64,000 nucleotides of DNA from Ulota crispa (lineage: Eukaryota > Streptophyta > Bryopsida > Orthotrichales > Orthotrichaceae). Positions 24,006-35,373 of this stretch are shown here, in pieces. Location: positions 22,391,167 to 22,455,166 of the forward strand of contig OY987246.1 of assembly GCA_963920765.1 (NCBI GenBank), written 5' to 3'. Position 1 is the first letter of the stretch, and each line of letters begins with the position of its first letter. The translations under genes and the position numbers were made by a program. The notes beneath the pieces are model-generated. The model saw only the letters and a list, made by a program, of their open reading frames with translations. It was not told where the DNA came from and ran no database searches.

Positions 24006-24382
24006 TTTGTAAAATAATAACAAATTCTATGAAAAAAAAATTTAAAAATGAAAAGAAATAGAATTGAACAACATAAAATACGTAGTAGAAATCAACAACA
24101 AATTAACAAAAAACTGTAAGTAATCAACAAAAAATCAACAGAAAAGTACCCAAATCAACTTGACCAAATTCACAGAAAAAATCAACAGTTTTTGGTTGAA
24201 ATTCTTTTGATTTTGTGCTGATTTTCTACTAGTGAGGGCTCCATGGCGCTATTTTTGAGTTGTTGCAGGACTTCACGCCAAGTTGCAGGGGAACTTCATG
24301 CCCTACCATGCTACTTCTTGGTCTCATCCCCTCCAAACCTAGTTTCTAGGGGCTTCTTTAAGCGGTTGGCATAAGACGTTGT

Positions 24383-24710
24383 GAGAGCATCTCCTGCAAC
24401 CCTCCAAATGTCTAGGCTAGTCCCTCTCAAATGTGGATGAAAAGCAACCAATTCTAGCAATGTTAGCCTCTACATTTACCTTCCCCCCTCAAATAAGCCA
24501 TATTTTAAGGGATCTCTAAACCCTCTACAAGTTATATTTTCTTGTTGTCATAGCTTACTTTATTGCTTTTGGAAGTTCATTGACTTCTCATTGATTGACA
24601 CTATACTTAGCGGGTCGCATTGTTGGAGATATAAGTGGTCGTTCCCTCTAAAACGGTTAGAGAGGAATTGAAGGGACCTAGATAATTGCAGGGTTGCAAA
24701 AGATGTTCTT
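24383..24710. mobile_element. AGAGCATCTCC-family MITE, copy 1
   Basis: Left end GAGAGCATCTCCTGCAACC, right end inverse TAAGAACATCTTTTGCAACC. Directly abuts the next copy. Confidence 0.7.
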
Positions 24711-25052
24711 AGAGCATCTTCACAAGACTTGTAGTCTTTCATCCAATGGAAAAGCCGTGATCTGATTTATTGTGTTTGACTATAATTTCCCCCACCCTTG
24801 CAACTAGGTAGAATAGTGTTTCATCAATAACAAACCTCCTTATTTGAAAAAGTAGATAGATTCTCCATCATTGCTTACTCAACTTGTTAATTGATTAAAA
24901 AAAAAGTAATGCTTAGAAGAGTTGCTATGCATTAGGAAAATGCAAAAATTGAAGTGCAAAAGAGAATATTTTGGTAGGTCCAAGCGTTCATTTATCTCTT
25001 TTCATCCAAAATTGTCCACAACATGGTCTTTGCAAGACAAGTGGAGATGCTC
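24711..25052. mobile_element. AGAGCATCTCC-family MITE, copy 2
   Basis: Left end AGAGCATCTTCACAAGACTT, right end inverse AGAGCATCTCCACTTGTC. It starts where copy 1 ends. Confidence 0.75.
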
Positions 25053-25752
25053 TAAGGGCATTTCCACCAATACTTTTTGAAAGCCTAACAGTTGTAATAC
25101 TAGTATGATAAGTGCTTCAAGCCCTTCTAAATGTTTTCTTGATCTCCAAACCAAGCTTGTCAAGCAATGGCCGTTGAAATCACTATTTGTTCTAAGTTCA
25201 TTAAGCATCAGAGCATCATCAATTTGAAATGGTAGATGAGATTGTAACGTCATTTCTGTGTGTAGGGGCCAATTATGTGAGAGTTGGGGGCACATTTATA
25301 GCTCCAATAGAACCACGGCAATGGAAAATTAGGACAAGGCTGTGTCAAAATAACCTTCTCATACTGTTGATTTCATTGTTTTGTGCCCTCAAACTTCCCT
25401 TGTAATGTGTGCTCAAACATGGTGTTTGTAATGGCTTGTAGCTTCTCCGCAATAGCTTGCAACTAACTTCTTGTAGTGCCTCAAACTACAATATGAATGG
25501 GCAAAACAAGCATGTTACTAGGACTTCAAAATTTTGGACAAAGAAAGGCACATGAGTGGCTAATTCACATCCCCATCTACTATCTCCAAATTGATGATGC
25601 CCTTTTCTTATACTCCACTTGATGATTGATCAATTGACTATTATGGGGCAAATTTAAAGAACAAAGGTAATGACAAAAAAATTGGGGACTCTTCAAAAAT
25701 AGATGTAGACTTTGAACATGTCAAAATTTGTTTGTAAAAGTGCGGATGTTCT
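25053..25752. other. No gene recognised
   Basis: A segment starting AAGGGCATTTCCACCAATA looks like another terminus of the AGAGCATCTCC family, but I find no convincing partner end. Confidence 0.4.
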
Positions 25753-26094
25753 TAGGGCATCTTCATTTGACCTCAAAAACTTCATCACTTGGAAACATAG
25801 TGTTTTGCGTTTCTAGTGTTGGCCACTTGTTTTCCCCACACGTCCGATTAGGTGAATTAATGTTCAACCAATGACAGGTTACCTTGTCTGCAAAAGTTAT
25901 TACGTTCTCCAACATTGTTAAATAAACCTACTTTGTACTAGAAAATACAGCATTTGAAAGAGTTGTTGTGCAAAGGGAAATTACACTTTTTGCTATGCTA
26001 AGGATAATATATTGGAAAGCCCATGAATAAATTACTAGCTTTTAATCCAAAAAATTCTCCGACCCTTTGTTTTTCCATAGGGATGGAGGTGCTC
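25753..26094. mobile_element. AGAGCATCTCC-family MITE, copy 3
   Basis: Left end AGGGCATCTTCATTTGACC, right end inverse AGAGCACCTCCATCCC. Similar in size to the two copies just upstream. Confidence 0.65.
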
Positions 26095-26754
26095 TTATAC
26101 ATGTCTCTAGAATATGAATAGGAAGAACTATCCTTGATATTTCCTCATGGAGGTCCACTCTATGTCACCAATCAAATTAGCAACAAGTAACCAATAGCCA
26201 AATTTAATAACCAAGAAAACTTGGTAAAAATTGGGAAGGTCTTATCGATCATTTTGCATCAATCTTATGTTGTATCTTTTTTTATGTGATGCCCATATTA
26301 TAGCTGCATGCAAGTTTGTCATTTTTCAAAACAAGGGGAGACAAACCAAATTCCAAACGTTGGTAAGATTCTCAATATTAAGTTCCTCTCTTTGGTACTT
26401 TTTAATGATTAGAAGAAGGAATCTTTAATGGTATAGTTGAATATCCTAAAATTGAAAGCTTAATTTTTAAAACATAATTTTAAAGTTGTAATGTTGATGT
26501 TTGTAATGTTTTCTACAGAGCTTTCAATATTTATGAAAATAAGCAAATTATGACATATAACAGACCCCTTTCTTACAAACTGGATCAACACCATCCAATC
26601 TTGGAGATTTACGATTCCTCCAAAAAGCAAATGGAGTCAAAGATAATAGCTCTTTACCAGTATCCGTCTTTCAAAAAGTGACAAGAACAAATATTATGTT
26701 GACTACTCAACATAGTCAATTATTTTTTTGTGGGTTGCTAGGGATGCAAAATAA

Positions 26755-26780
26755 ACATTTATATATATATATATATATAT
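26755..26780. repeat. (AT)n microsatellite
   Basis: About 13 AT dinucleotides just before the fold-back element at 26796. A similar TA-rich run follows that element at 27182-27207. Confidence 0.9.
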
Positions 26781-26795
26781 AAACAAATAAATAAA

Positions 26796-27181
26796 GGGAA
26801 TTGATATGTGCACACCCCTTGGGGGTGAATTATAGATTTCTACCATGAAAAAGCTGAATTTTAGAATTTAGAATTCAGATTTGGACTCAAAGACCATGAT
26901 TAGTTTAGAATTATAAAAAAGTTGCAATTGAACAACACCCAATGAAAAAGCTTAGTTAGGGAGAAAAGTGTTACTTTTACTTTTGTTTGTAAAGAAAATA
27001 AGTTTTTTTATTGGGTGTTGTTCAATTGCAACCTTTTTGTGGTTCTCAACAAAATCATGGTCTCTAAGTCTAAATCTGAATTCAAAATTTTCAAATCCAG
27101 CTTTTTGATGGTAGAAATCTATAATTTACCCCCCAAGGAAGTGTGCATATATCAACCCCCGATGTGCACATATCAATTCCC
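26796..27181. mobile_element. Fold-back MITE, GGGAATTGATATGTG family, copy 2
   Basis: Ends GGGAATTGATATGTGCACACC and its inverse, with arms pairing across the element. Shared core: 'gaattcagatttggact', 'aacaacacccaatgaaaaag', 'gatggtagaaatct'. AT-rich simple sequence lies on both sides, so no target duplication can be read. Confidence 0.85.
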
Positions 27182-27373
27182 TATATATATATATTTATAT
27201 ATATATAACAAAAAATCAAGTTTATTTTTCAATCCAATTTGAATCATGTCAATCCAAGTTAAACTCCACCAAGAAGAAATTTTCAAAGTCAACACATTGC
27301 AACATTTTCTAATGTTATAAAATTTATTGTTTTGAGAAATTAATAATGTTATCTCCTTCAAAAATAGTTCCTT

Positions 27374-27990
27374 GGGGAAATTACAAATAGGGGCATGAAA
27401 ACGTAAAATATTACATATGGGGGCGCAGTTTCAAAATAATTACAAATAGAGGCAAAATTTCAAAAAAAAAAGTGTAATTTTTTGTAATTTTTTTTGGTTT
27501 GGACAGTGGATGATTTAGATACATCACATTATATGTTAGTTAACTTCCACAAAATTTAAAAGATTTTCCAAAATTGTCATCTACTTTACTACACCAGAAG
27601 AAAATCATATTTTTTATAACAGAATCTTTTGGATGTCAACTTGCTTTTGTTTTTATGTTAATAATGATATCAAACATGACATCAAGATGTTAGATTCAAC
27701 ATCTATTGTAACATAATTCAAATGGATGTTCAAAAAAAATCCTTTATAAAAAATACGGGTTTCTTCTAGTGCTAAAACTTCTCATCTAGGCTTGATTTGG
27801 AGAGATCATTAAGTTTTTTGGAAATTAGCTAATATTTAATGTGATGTATCTAAATCAACCAATGTCCAAACCAAAAAATTACAAAAAATTACACTTTTTT
27901 TTGAAATTGTGCCCCTATTTGTAATTACTATGAAACTACGCCCCTATCTGTAATATTTTACATTTTCATGCCCATATTTGTAATTTCCCC
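27374..27990. mobile_element. Mutator-like fold-back MITE with 9-bp target duplication
   Basis: Termini GGGGAAATTACAAATA and its inverse. The 9-bp sequence TAGTTCCTT is repeated exactly on both sides (27365-27373, 27991-27999), as expected for Mutator-like elements. The arms pair for about 180 bp, and a CACTA MITE (27592-27771) is inserted in the middle. Same terminal sequence as 58783-59585. Confidence 0.9.
27592..27771. mobile_element. CACTA-type MITE nested in the Mutator-like MITE
   Basis: Left end CACCAGAAGAAAAT, right end inverse CACTAGAAGAAACC; flanked by CTA on both sides (27589-27591, 27772-27774). Homologous to 6453-6625. Confidence 0.88.
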
Positions 27991-28530
27991 TAGTTCCTTT
28001 CTAAATTTTATAACATAATATATGACTTTAACCAATCATATTAAATTTCAGATTCTATGAATAAAATTTGTAACTTTGATGAATATTAAATTCTCAATTC
28101 TTCTAAATTCATTAAATAAGTATCTAAAACCTTTGTTGAATATTTAATCACATGGATAGTTATTAAACACCATGATTCTTGTTTTCTCTTTTGAAGCAAA
28201 CTTCATTGAAGTTAAGAATTATCATTTTATAACACATCTATGTTTTGCCCTTACCCCGAGGTGGCAAATCTAACTTTTTCCACTCCTAGGTCTACAAACT
28301 AGGGGGTTTAGTATACAAAACCCATGTGTTTGACGCATACTGCTCTAGTAGTGAGAATAATTAAAAAGTTATCCACCATTACTAATGAGAAAAATTAAAT
28401 AAGAAATTAGATGCCAAATTTTACCTTATACATGTTATTCATATAATCACTGAGTTTTATGTCTTTGAATATTGGTGAATTTCCAACATTTTGTACATAT
28501 GTTTTCCAAACTTTTGTATGTTTTTTTATG

Positions 28531-28939
28531 GGAATTCATATGTGCACACCAGGGGGTTGATATTTGCACACCCCCTGGGAGGTAAATTGTAGATTTCTAC
28601 CATCAAAGATCTGAATCTGAGGATTTTGAATTCAGATTTGGACTTAGAGACCGTGGCTTACTCTAGAACCATAAAAAAGTTTGCAATTGAACAACAATCA
28701 ATGAAAAAGTTTATCTTTTTTACAAACAAAAGTAAAAGTAATATTTTTTTCACTAACTAAGCTTTTTCACTAAGTGTTATTTAATTACAACTTTTTTTAA
28801 TGGTTCTATATAAACCATGGTCTCTAAATCCAAATCTGAATTCAAAATTCTCAAATTCAGATTTTTGATGGTAGAAATCCACAATTTATCTCCAGGGAGG
28901 TGTGCAAATATCAACCCCCAGTGTGCACATACCAATTCC
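28531..28939. mobile_element. Fold-back MITE, GGGAATTGATATGTG family, copy 3
   Basis: Same arms and core as 22928-23338 and 26796-27181. The flanking 9-mers TTTTTTATG and TTTTTTATT match at 8 of 9, supporting a Mutator-like origin. Confidence 0.87.
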
Positions 28940-30056
28940 TTTTTTATTTGAACACATCTTTTGATGTTTAGCAAGTATCTTGCAATTTCTTGCAAACCAA
29001 ATCAATTTCAAGATCATTACTTATGAAATATGAACTTTGGATAGTCTATCTAGTCAGATGTGGCCTTTAGCTTGTTCACTTTTGCAATGAATCTTCTTTC
29101 ATTTGTGTGAGAAAAAGAAAGTTGCTCTTTGTCCTAATTCTGTGATCAAGGAGAATCCGCTTTCAACACAAAGTCAGCCCATGGAGATGACAAAAAGATG
29201 CATTGAAACTTAAAATCATATAAAGTATCCACCAGATTAACCCAAAAAAAGAAGCTATAGTATATTGCAAGAAACATCCAATGCATGCCCATGAAAAATT
29301 GGTAGGACTTGGTGAAATGTTATTTTGTGGGGCAAAATGGAAGAGTTCCATTCATTTTACAAACTAAAGTAAAAAAGTACTAATTTGAGTTTGGGGTGAA
29401 CTAACTCCCTCATTGCCTCCTGCCTAGATGATTCGGGGCCACGGGCCTCTATCTATAGCACATTCATGTTTTTGGGTTAAGGAGAAAAAGTTCTATAATA
29501 TTCTAAACAAGACTAAAAGTAATAATATGTCCCATATTTTAATGTTGTTCAATGGTATCCTCCTCCATGGTTCTTCACTAAATCATGCACTCTAATTTAA
29601 ATGTGAATTCAAAATTTTGGAATTCAATCTCTTGATGATAAATTGTCAAACTCTTACAATTTTTGAAATGTGAAAAAACATAAATTTTTCACCTTGGCCT
29701 CATAAACTTGAGCTTACAAAGCAGATGACCAAGTTCCCGGCCCCATTCATCTGGACGAGGGGCAATGAGCGGGTAAGTTCACCTTAGCCCTAATCTGCCC
29801 CTATGGTGTAGTTGGTCAATTTTGTCAACTAAACCAGGGTCTTGGAATCCACATATATTCGAAATTCTCAAATTCTACCTCCCATTCATAAATATCTAAA
29901 CTTACATGTTTTTCTGACAAGTGAAGAAGCTGAGATTTTCTACCCTGCCCTCATAAAACGGCATGCCATCCAACCTCAGCTATGAAAAATCGGTTGAGAA
30001 TGAGAAACAGAGAAAGGGCTGGATTTAGCCTGTGAAGCTCAAAACGCTGTCTGACA
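28940..30056. other. Intergenic DNA with diverged dispersed repeats
   Basis: No gene seen. Two loosely similar segments (about 29500-29720 and 29790-29990), each with 'aattctcaaattc', 'caatctcttgatgataa'-like and 'cataaaacggcatgcc'-like blocks, also resemble 38320-38515 and 38985-39118. The family is not identified. Confidence 0.5.
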
Positions 30057-30370
30057 GTGAGGTAATCTGCTCGTAAACCGTCCATGTAAGGGCTGAAACA
30101 GAATTTTGGGGAGGTGAAACTTCATGAAATAATTTTCAGTAAATTTTCCTTGAAATTGTCACCTATCTCAAGTTTTTTCATATTTTATGGAGCTTTGTGG
30201 AATTGGTTAAGAAATTTTGAAGTGGAAAGGTCAAAGGTGTCTAAAACCGTCCACTTCCTCAAATGTATGTTCCACATACATTGTTGAAAGGCTATGAACA
30301 AGAACATGTACCAGCAAAGTGCATTTTGGGAGGTGAGCGGTTTTACAACGTGAGCAGAATATGAGCATAG
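30057..30370. repeat. Dispersed repeat, copy 1
   Basis: Homologous, in opposite orientation, to 61160-61462: shared 'aaaccgtccatgtaagggctgaaac', 'attttggggaggtgaaact', 'catattttatggagctttgtgg' and 'acctcctcaaatgta'-like blocks. Type unknown. Confidence 0.7.
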
Positions 30371-30377
30371 TACCTTA

Positions 30378-30690
30378 GGCCCAGCTTAGACTACAAGCCA
30401 GACAAAGTGGCAAAACTAGTACCCCTGCTAGTGATCTGGCTATTGGAAAAGTTTATGTGTAATTGTGTGTCATCCAAGAGTGTGCCTCTGCCAAACAAGT
30501 TTGGTACCACCCTTGGAGCAAGTCCCAAATTTTCACTATCTTGATTGCTAACGTGACTATATTGGTTGATGAAGATGGATGTAAAAGTACCGGACAAATC
30601 CACAGTCTGAACCTAGCAGTGGTCAAAACCCAAATTTTCGACCAATCACGTTCAAAAGTTTTTTGGCCGGGCTCTAGTCTGAACCGGGCC
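30378..30690. mobile_element. GGCCCGGTTCAGACTA-type MITE (Harbinger/Tourist-like), copy 1
   Basis: Left end GGCCCAGCTTAGACTACA, right end inverse GGCCCGGTTCAGACTAGA, with TTA flanking both sides (30375-30377, 30691-30693). The interior resembles 51059-51345 ('tggttgatga', 'agtaccggacaa', 'cgaccaat'). Confidence 0.8.
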
Positions 30691-31127
30691 TTAAGACTTA
30701 CGTCCAATCCAGCAATTCGGTGATGGAACCCCATGAAGGCACGTGTAATACCAACAAACGAGAACAACATGAAAAGCCTAAATACTAATCTAAAGAGAAA
30801 AAAGAACTTGCAACAATAGTAGAGGAGTTCCATAAAAGGACCAAACTTCGAGACGGTGGAGCAGGTGCCTGATTTCTTAGAGTCTTAACATTCTGAAATA
30901 GGAAAGGCCGGAGTGAATGCGAGCCAGTACCGGCGGTGCTTGCAGTGCCAGACAGGCCCAGATCTTGGCACTCTCATATTCAACCGGTTTTCCGCGAAAA
31001 TGCACTAGTTGGTTCCAATAAATTTCTTACATCTAAACTGTAACTTAGTACACTATGTTTAGGTTATTTGAAAAATTTAGTCAGTATTTTATGCGGTATA
31101 CTAAATATTGCATTTAGGATGCCTTAA

Positions 31128-32039
31128 CCCCTAAGCAAAGTTTTCACCAAAAATTCTCCAAAACTGCCATTTTTAGAGCATCAATCAAATTTGAAAATAA
31201 AAACATTTTTATGCATATGTGACTATAGGATCTTGTAGAAGAATAGTTTTAGAAGATGTGGAAAAAATTTGAAAGTTTTTCATTGTGTGGATTGGAAGTT
31301 AGAATGGTTTGAATATTCAAAAATGTATTGTGAAATATCGGGCAGCTACCCTTCAGAAGGTGAAATTCCTAAGGAAAAAAGGCCATGTGGGTGGTGCTTC
31401 TCTAAATTCTTTATTCCACCTAAGTAAAGTACATGTTAAAAATTTGTCAAATCATTAGAAATTGCATAACTTATGGAAAAAAATTAGTAAGTAAAAAGTA
31501 GAGAATGATTTGAAACACAAAATTGTTAAGAATTTAATTATAGAAATGAAAATGTCAATCCCAATGGTCGCATTGTTGTAATACACAATCTACATCCTTT
31601 GGTTTTGTTTTTTTCCAAAATAATGAAAATTGAGTAAAATAAAGGACTTCAAAGTTTATTTTAGAGTAGAGAATCCATAGCTGCTTGCAAACAAAAAATC
31701 CTCATAACTTTCATCTTGTTGATAAAAACATAATGATTCAAAGCTTCCTACATTCACATAAATCTCCTAAACCAATTTAAATATTTTGTTTTTGAAAAAG
31801 GCAATTTTTAAAAATCTGTCTGGCGAGGTTTCGGGCTACTTGCATAGTGAAAAAACAACATATTAGGCCATAACTTTTTACTCATAACTCCAAATGTCAT
31901 GAAATTTAATACATATGAAAGAATAAACCTTGTTCCCACATTCTGTTAAAATTTCAACCTAAAATATGAAAGCTCCAATCATAGATACCTACCCAAAATT
32001 GCTACGTTACTAAAAAAAGGGGATCTGATCCTTTAGGGG
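31128..32039. mobile_element. TTAA-type element, long class copy 1 (912 bp)
   Basis: TTAA both sides (31124-31127, 32040-32043). Left terminus CCCCTAAGCAAAG, right terminus inverse CCCCTAAAGGATCAG. It is homologous in inverted orientation to 35374-36293 through shared 'aaataaaggacttcaaag' and 'tagagaat' blocks. No open frame of useful length. Confidence 0.87.
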
Positions 32040-32043
32040 TTAA

Positions 32044-33167
32044 CAATTTTGTAGCTTTGTTGTTGTTTCTAGGCCCTTTAAATATTGTTTATTGGAATAA
32101 CGATTGTTAAAATTACCGTAATACCAATCAGTATTTAAATATTGTAAAATGTCAAGAAATCAATGAGGGCAATCAAGTTTCAACCTATTTCTTTGTAGTT
32201 TCAATTGATTGACAATACACTAAATGACCAAATGTTAATTCTCCCCCTACCTTATTGCAAAGCAAGGTTCTTTTCTGTGGCAAAATTTTGCCTAAATCTT
32301 ACCTCAAACTCCCTTTGGCTAGTGGCTACCATTAAGTTAATAAAATCAGGTGAAAAGGTGGATGAAATACCCAAATCCCTCCTTGAGCAAACAACTAGTG
32401 GGTGATTGCAAGAAATACTTGTACTATTTCTTGTCCCTTTCACCTCTTGTAGGTGCTTTTTGGCTTGTAACTTTTGCGCAGCAAGTTATTTTGAGCTGAA
32501 AATTTAGAGGAAGGTACATGTCATAATTATGGATCTTCCATAATTTTTGCAATATTTTTAAATTATTTTACTATTTTTGAACAGCCTCCAAATAGGTATC
32601 TACCTTGGCCATTTTGAGGGTTTTTAGTACTATTTTGGGTCCAAAAAAGCTTTTCTAGGACTATAAATCAAGGATGTTGTTTATGGAGCATGCTTACACG
32701 CATTTGTAGAAGGGTTTTGCAAAATTATAAATTCCATGGCATCTACATTATCTCAAAGTGGGCATCCTATCTCCCTTCATTGGCAAAATAGAAAGAAATT
32801 CCTCAGCAAAGCAATTGTACTATGTGAACATGTTTAATGGGTTCTTAAATGGCCAGTTCTTATTTTATTTTTTTGAATTATTTTACTATTTTCTAAAAAG
32901 CAAGAAAAAAACTGGCTTTTTGTTGGTGATTTTATTTTGCACATAACTTTTAGAATAAATTTTTTTCTAGGTCTGAATTTTCACGACTATACTATTTTAA
33001 GTGCTTTACAAATTATCCATATTTTATTTTATTTAAAAAAAACTTATTCCAAAAGCTCGGTAGTACTACTAGTACTACCAATACTAAGGGTGTTTGAGAC
33101 AAAATTGTGAAGTGTTTCTTGCAACTACCCTAGTTTACAAAAAAATTTGATGAAAGTAGCTTATACC
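32044..33167. other. Intergenic, with a dispersed repeat segment
   Basis: No gene seen. The part at about 32270-32400 ('tttgcctaaatcttacctcaaa', 'aggtggatgaaa', 'acccaaa') also occurs at 38540-38775, where a CACTA MITE interrupts it. Confidence 0.5.
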
Positions 33168-33389
33168 AAGGTAGGAGCACTCAATATCAACATTGTATCT
33201 AATGACGTCACTCTTTATATAAGGTGTTCATTCTTGAACTTAAATTTAGGTACACAACAAATAGCTTAAAATTTTGGTCAACAAGAATATGCCATCTATC
33301 AAGTACCTAGATTTAAGTTATAGAATGACCAAAATCTATACAAAAATGACGCCATTAGATACATTGTTGGTATTGGGTGCTCCTACCGT
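33168..33389. mobile_element. MITE with GTAGGAGCACCCA termini, copy 2
   Basis: Left end AAGGTAGGAGCACTCAATA, right end inverse GGTAGGAGCACCCAATA. Same termini as 6024-6335. Confidence 0.7.
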
Positions 33390-33705
33390 AGTAGCTTTTT
33401 GGATGAACTTGCACACATTATTCATTTTTTCCAATTTTAGTAAAAAAATTCTTTAAATACTTGCAATTTGGGGTGCTCATTGCTTGAAGGTAACCTACCC
33501 CATACCTAAGCAGTTTGCAATACTGCACTCTACATTTGGGGTATTCTCCACACACTCTTGAACCCAAAGTGGAGTAGTGCATGCCACTTGCACAAGCAAA
33601 TCCTACCACATGTCAACTTAATTAGGAGCTAGTTTGGGATCGGGATTGGGACCATTGAGTACATGTATAGGAACACATCCAAGTTTCAAGGGTAGTCTAG
33701 AGTTG

Positions 33706-33965
33706 AACACCATATTAGGTAAATTGGGAAAAAGAGTGCATTTGGGACTTCTGAAGGTTTAAAGTGATCACCTTAAACTGAGCTCCAAGTAGCGTTTATT
33801 TTGGTACACGTGCCCTCACCTAATAGGAAGAATTTGCGAGCAAAAAAATCTTAGTGACTCAAACTGAACATGATACTTTGAATCTGGTTTAAGGGAACTT
33901 TTTGGGTTTAAGGTGGAGTACAAAACGGTAACCTCCATTTTTCCCAATTTACCTAATACGGTGTT
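33706..33965. mobile_element. AATTGGGAAAAA-arm MITE, copy 1
   Basis: Ends AACACCATATTAGGTAAATT and the inverse, flanked by GTTG on both sides. The uninterrupted repeat copies at 40942 and 52586 read straight through the site ('agagttgctaat'), proving insertion. Interior shares 'gtacacgtgccctcacct' with 35104-35362. Confidence 0.88.
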
Positions 33966-34107
33966 GTTGCTAATCGGGACCCTATGAGCTGTAGCTTTGC
34001 CCTTTAGTATAAAATTTTATCTACAATACTTTTTTCCACAAAAATTATGTTCCATGATAGCTTGTTGAAAGGCTAACCCTACAGAGTTTTTTCCTGAATT
34101 TTCCAAG

Positions 34108-34355
34108 AACCTAATATTCATTAATTTGAGAAAAATAAGTGTCTCACTTTGAATTCCACTTGAAACCCAAAAAGTTACTTTAAATTATATTTGAAGGTAT
34201 CAGATTCAGTTTGAGCCAGTAAGACTTTTTCCCTCGCAAATTCCTCTTCTTAGGTGAGGACACGTGTAGGTTTTAGGAGGCCACCTAAAAGCTTCATATC
34301 AAATTCTGAAAGTCCCAAAATTTATGATTTTTCCCAAATTAACGAATATCGGGTT
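34108..34355. mobile_element. AATTGGGAAAAA-arm MITE, copy 2 (inverted orientation)
   Basis: Ends AACCTAATATTCATTAATTT and the inverse of AACCCGATATTCGTTAATTT. The uninterrupted copy at 52716 reads 'attttccgagacc' at this place. Interior is the reverse complement of copies 1 and 3. Confidence 0.8.
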
Positions 34356-34429
34356 CGAGACTAAGTACCCTACACCCTTAAACGCTTGGGTATGGGTAAG
34401 GTTACCTTACAAACTCTACCCTGACCAAA

Positions 34430-34790
34430 ACCAAAAAAAGAACCCTGCTGCAGAGTGCAGACTGTCCAGGCGATTTGCGTCTCCGGAAGATTCTATGTGG
34501 ACGTGATTGTTGTCCAGAACCAGCCCCGAATTAGAAATACCTGGCGCATCGTCGTCATCGTCGTCATCGACGTGGGACTGGTGGCACTTTGGCAGTGCAG
34601 AAGCAGCCGAACCAACCGTAACTTTTCCCATTGAAAGGACCCCTGGATTCTTGCTATTCTCAACTGGACCTGCGCTCCAAGCGGGCAAGCACCCGCATCG
34701 AACCATCGTTATGACTGTCCCCACAACTATAAGTGCCTGTATTCGGCTGTGTCGATACCATTAATTCTGTTTACTCACTTTACTGTATTC
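34430..34790. other. GC-richer island, possible exon, function unknown
   Basis: Open frames occur on both strands. The minus-strand frame (34724-34416) has an aspartate run from a GTC/ATC microsatellite (34551-34572). The start, 'ctaccctgaccaaaac', recurs at 40138. I see no domain or firm splice structure. Confidence 0.25.
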
Positions 34791-34866
34791 AGGGAATTTG
34801 TGAATATACAGTGGAAGTCTGTGAATCAGTGTTGTTTTTCTGCAACTTGAGTTCCATAATTGTTAA

Positions 34867-35369
34867 CCCCTGAGCGCCCGGGTGACAGTATACTGTCGCT
34901 CAAAAAGCTGGGTCAATTCAATTTTTACCATTATAATATCATTGCACGTCTGCTGAAACAACTTCCAATCAAGCCGAGCATGATGGAGACTCTTTCCACT
35001 AACAATTCATATGGTTGGATCTTGTGAATTGTATTTTTCAATCCACAAGGGCATTTTGATTGCACACAAGTCAAGCTTTTTTTGTTTCAACTTTGGGCGC
35101 TCAGGATCACTATATTCGTTAAATTGGGAAAAAGTGTACATTTTGGGACTCCTGCAGGTTGTACATGATCATGTACAACCGAGCTAGCAGCATTTTTTTT
35201 GGTACACGTGCCCTCACCTGAGAGGAGGAATTTGAGAGGGAAAAATCTTAGTGGCTCAGACTTAATCTGATACCTTCAAATCTGGTTCAAGGTGACTATT
35301 TTGGATCAAAGTGAAGTACAAAGTGGGACCACTGTTTTTCCCGATTTAACGAATATAGCGTTTCAAGGG
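34867..35369. mobile_element. TTAA-type element interrupted by a MITE
   Basis: TTAA at 34863-34866, then CCCCTGAGCGCCCGGGTGAC. The right end GGGCGCTCA is separated from its final AGGG-TTAA by the MITE at 35104-35362; removing that MITE and one TCA duplication gives a unit of about 241 bp. It shares TTAA 35370-35373 with the next element. Confidence 0.7.
35104..35362. mobile_element. AATTGGGAAAAA-arm MITE, copy 3
   Basis: Arms CTATATTCGTTAAATTGGG and the inverse pair across the element; TCA flanks both sides (35101-35103, 35363-35365). Interior matches 33706-33965. Confidence 0.82.
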
Positions 35370-35373
35370 TTAA

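Larger units (their letters stand above)
21245..24234. mobile_element. Non-autonomous CACTA transposon, 2,990 bp
   Basis: Termini CACTAGTAGAAAA and TTTTCTACTAGTG are perfect inverses, flanked by AGG on both sides (21242-21244, 24235-24237), the 3-bp duplication typical of CACTA (En/Spm) elements. Subterminal motifs of the AATCAACAGAAA type are clustered at both ends, as the family requires for transposase binding. There is no transposase: the interior holds a degenerate GAATCTTT repeat, a nested fold-back element (22928-23338) and a SINE-like segment. Confidence 0.88.
33487..34408. repeat. TAAGGTAAC-family dispersed element, copy A, with two nested insertions
   Basis: Left end AAGGTAACCTACCCCATACC, right end GGTATGGGTAAGGTTACCTT, an inverted pair. 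Interior blocks ('acccaaagtggag', 'tgccacatgtcaa', 'gaccctatgagctg', 'agcttgttgaaaggctaaccct') are shared with 40735-41153 and 52368-52771. Two elements (33706-33965 and 34108-34355) interrupt this copy. Confidence 0.8.

Noticed and set aside
23823-24023. Short frame with TAGFEPSTSS
   Set aside because: This peptide is a common artefact of translating a pol III B box; the DNA is better read as a SINE-like segment.
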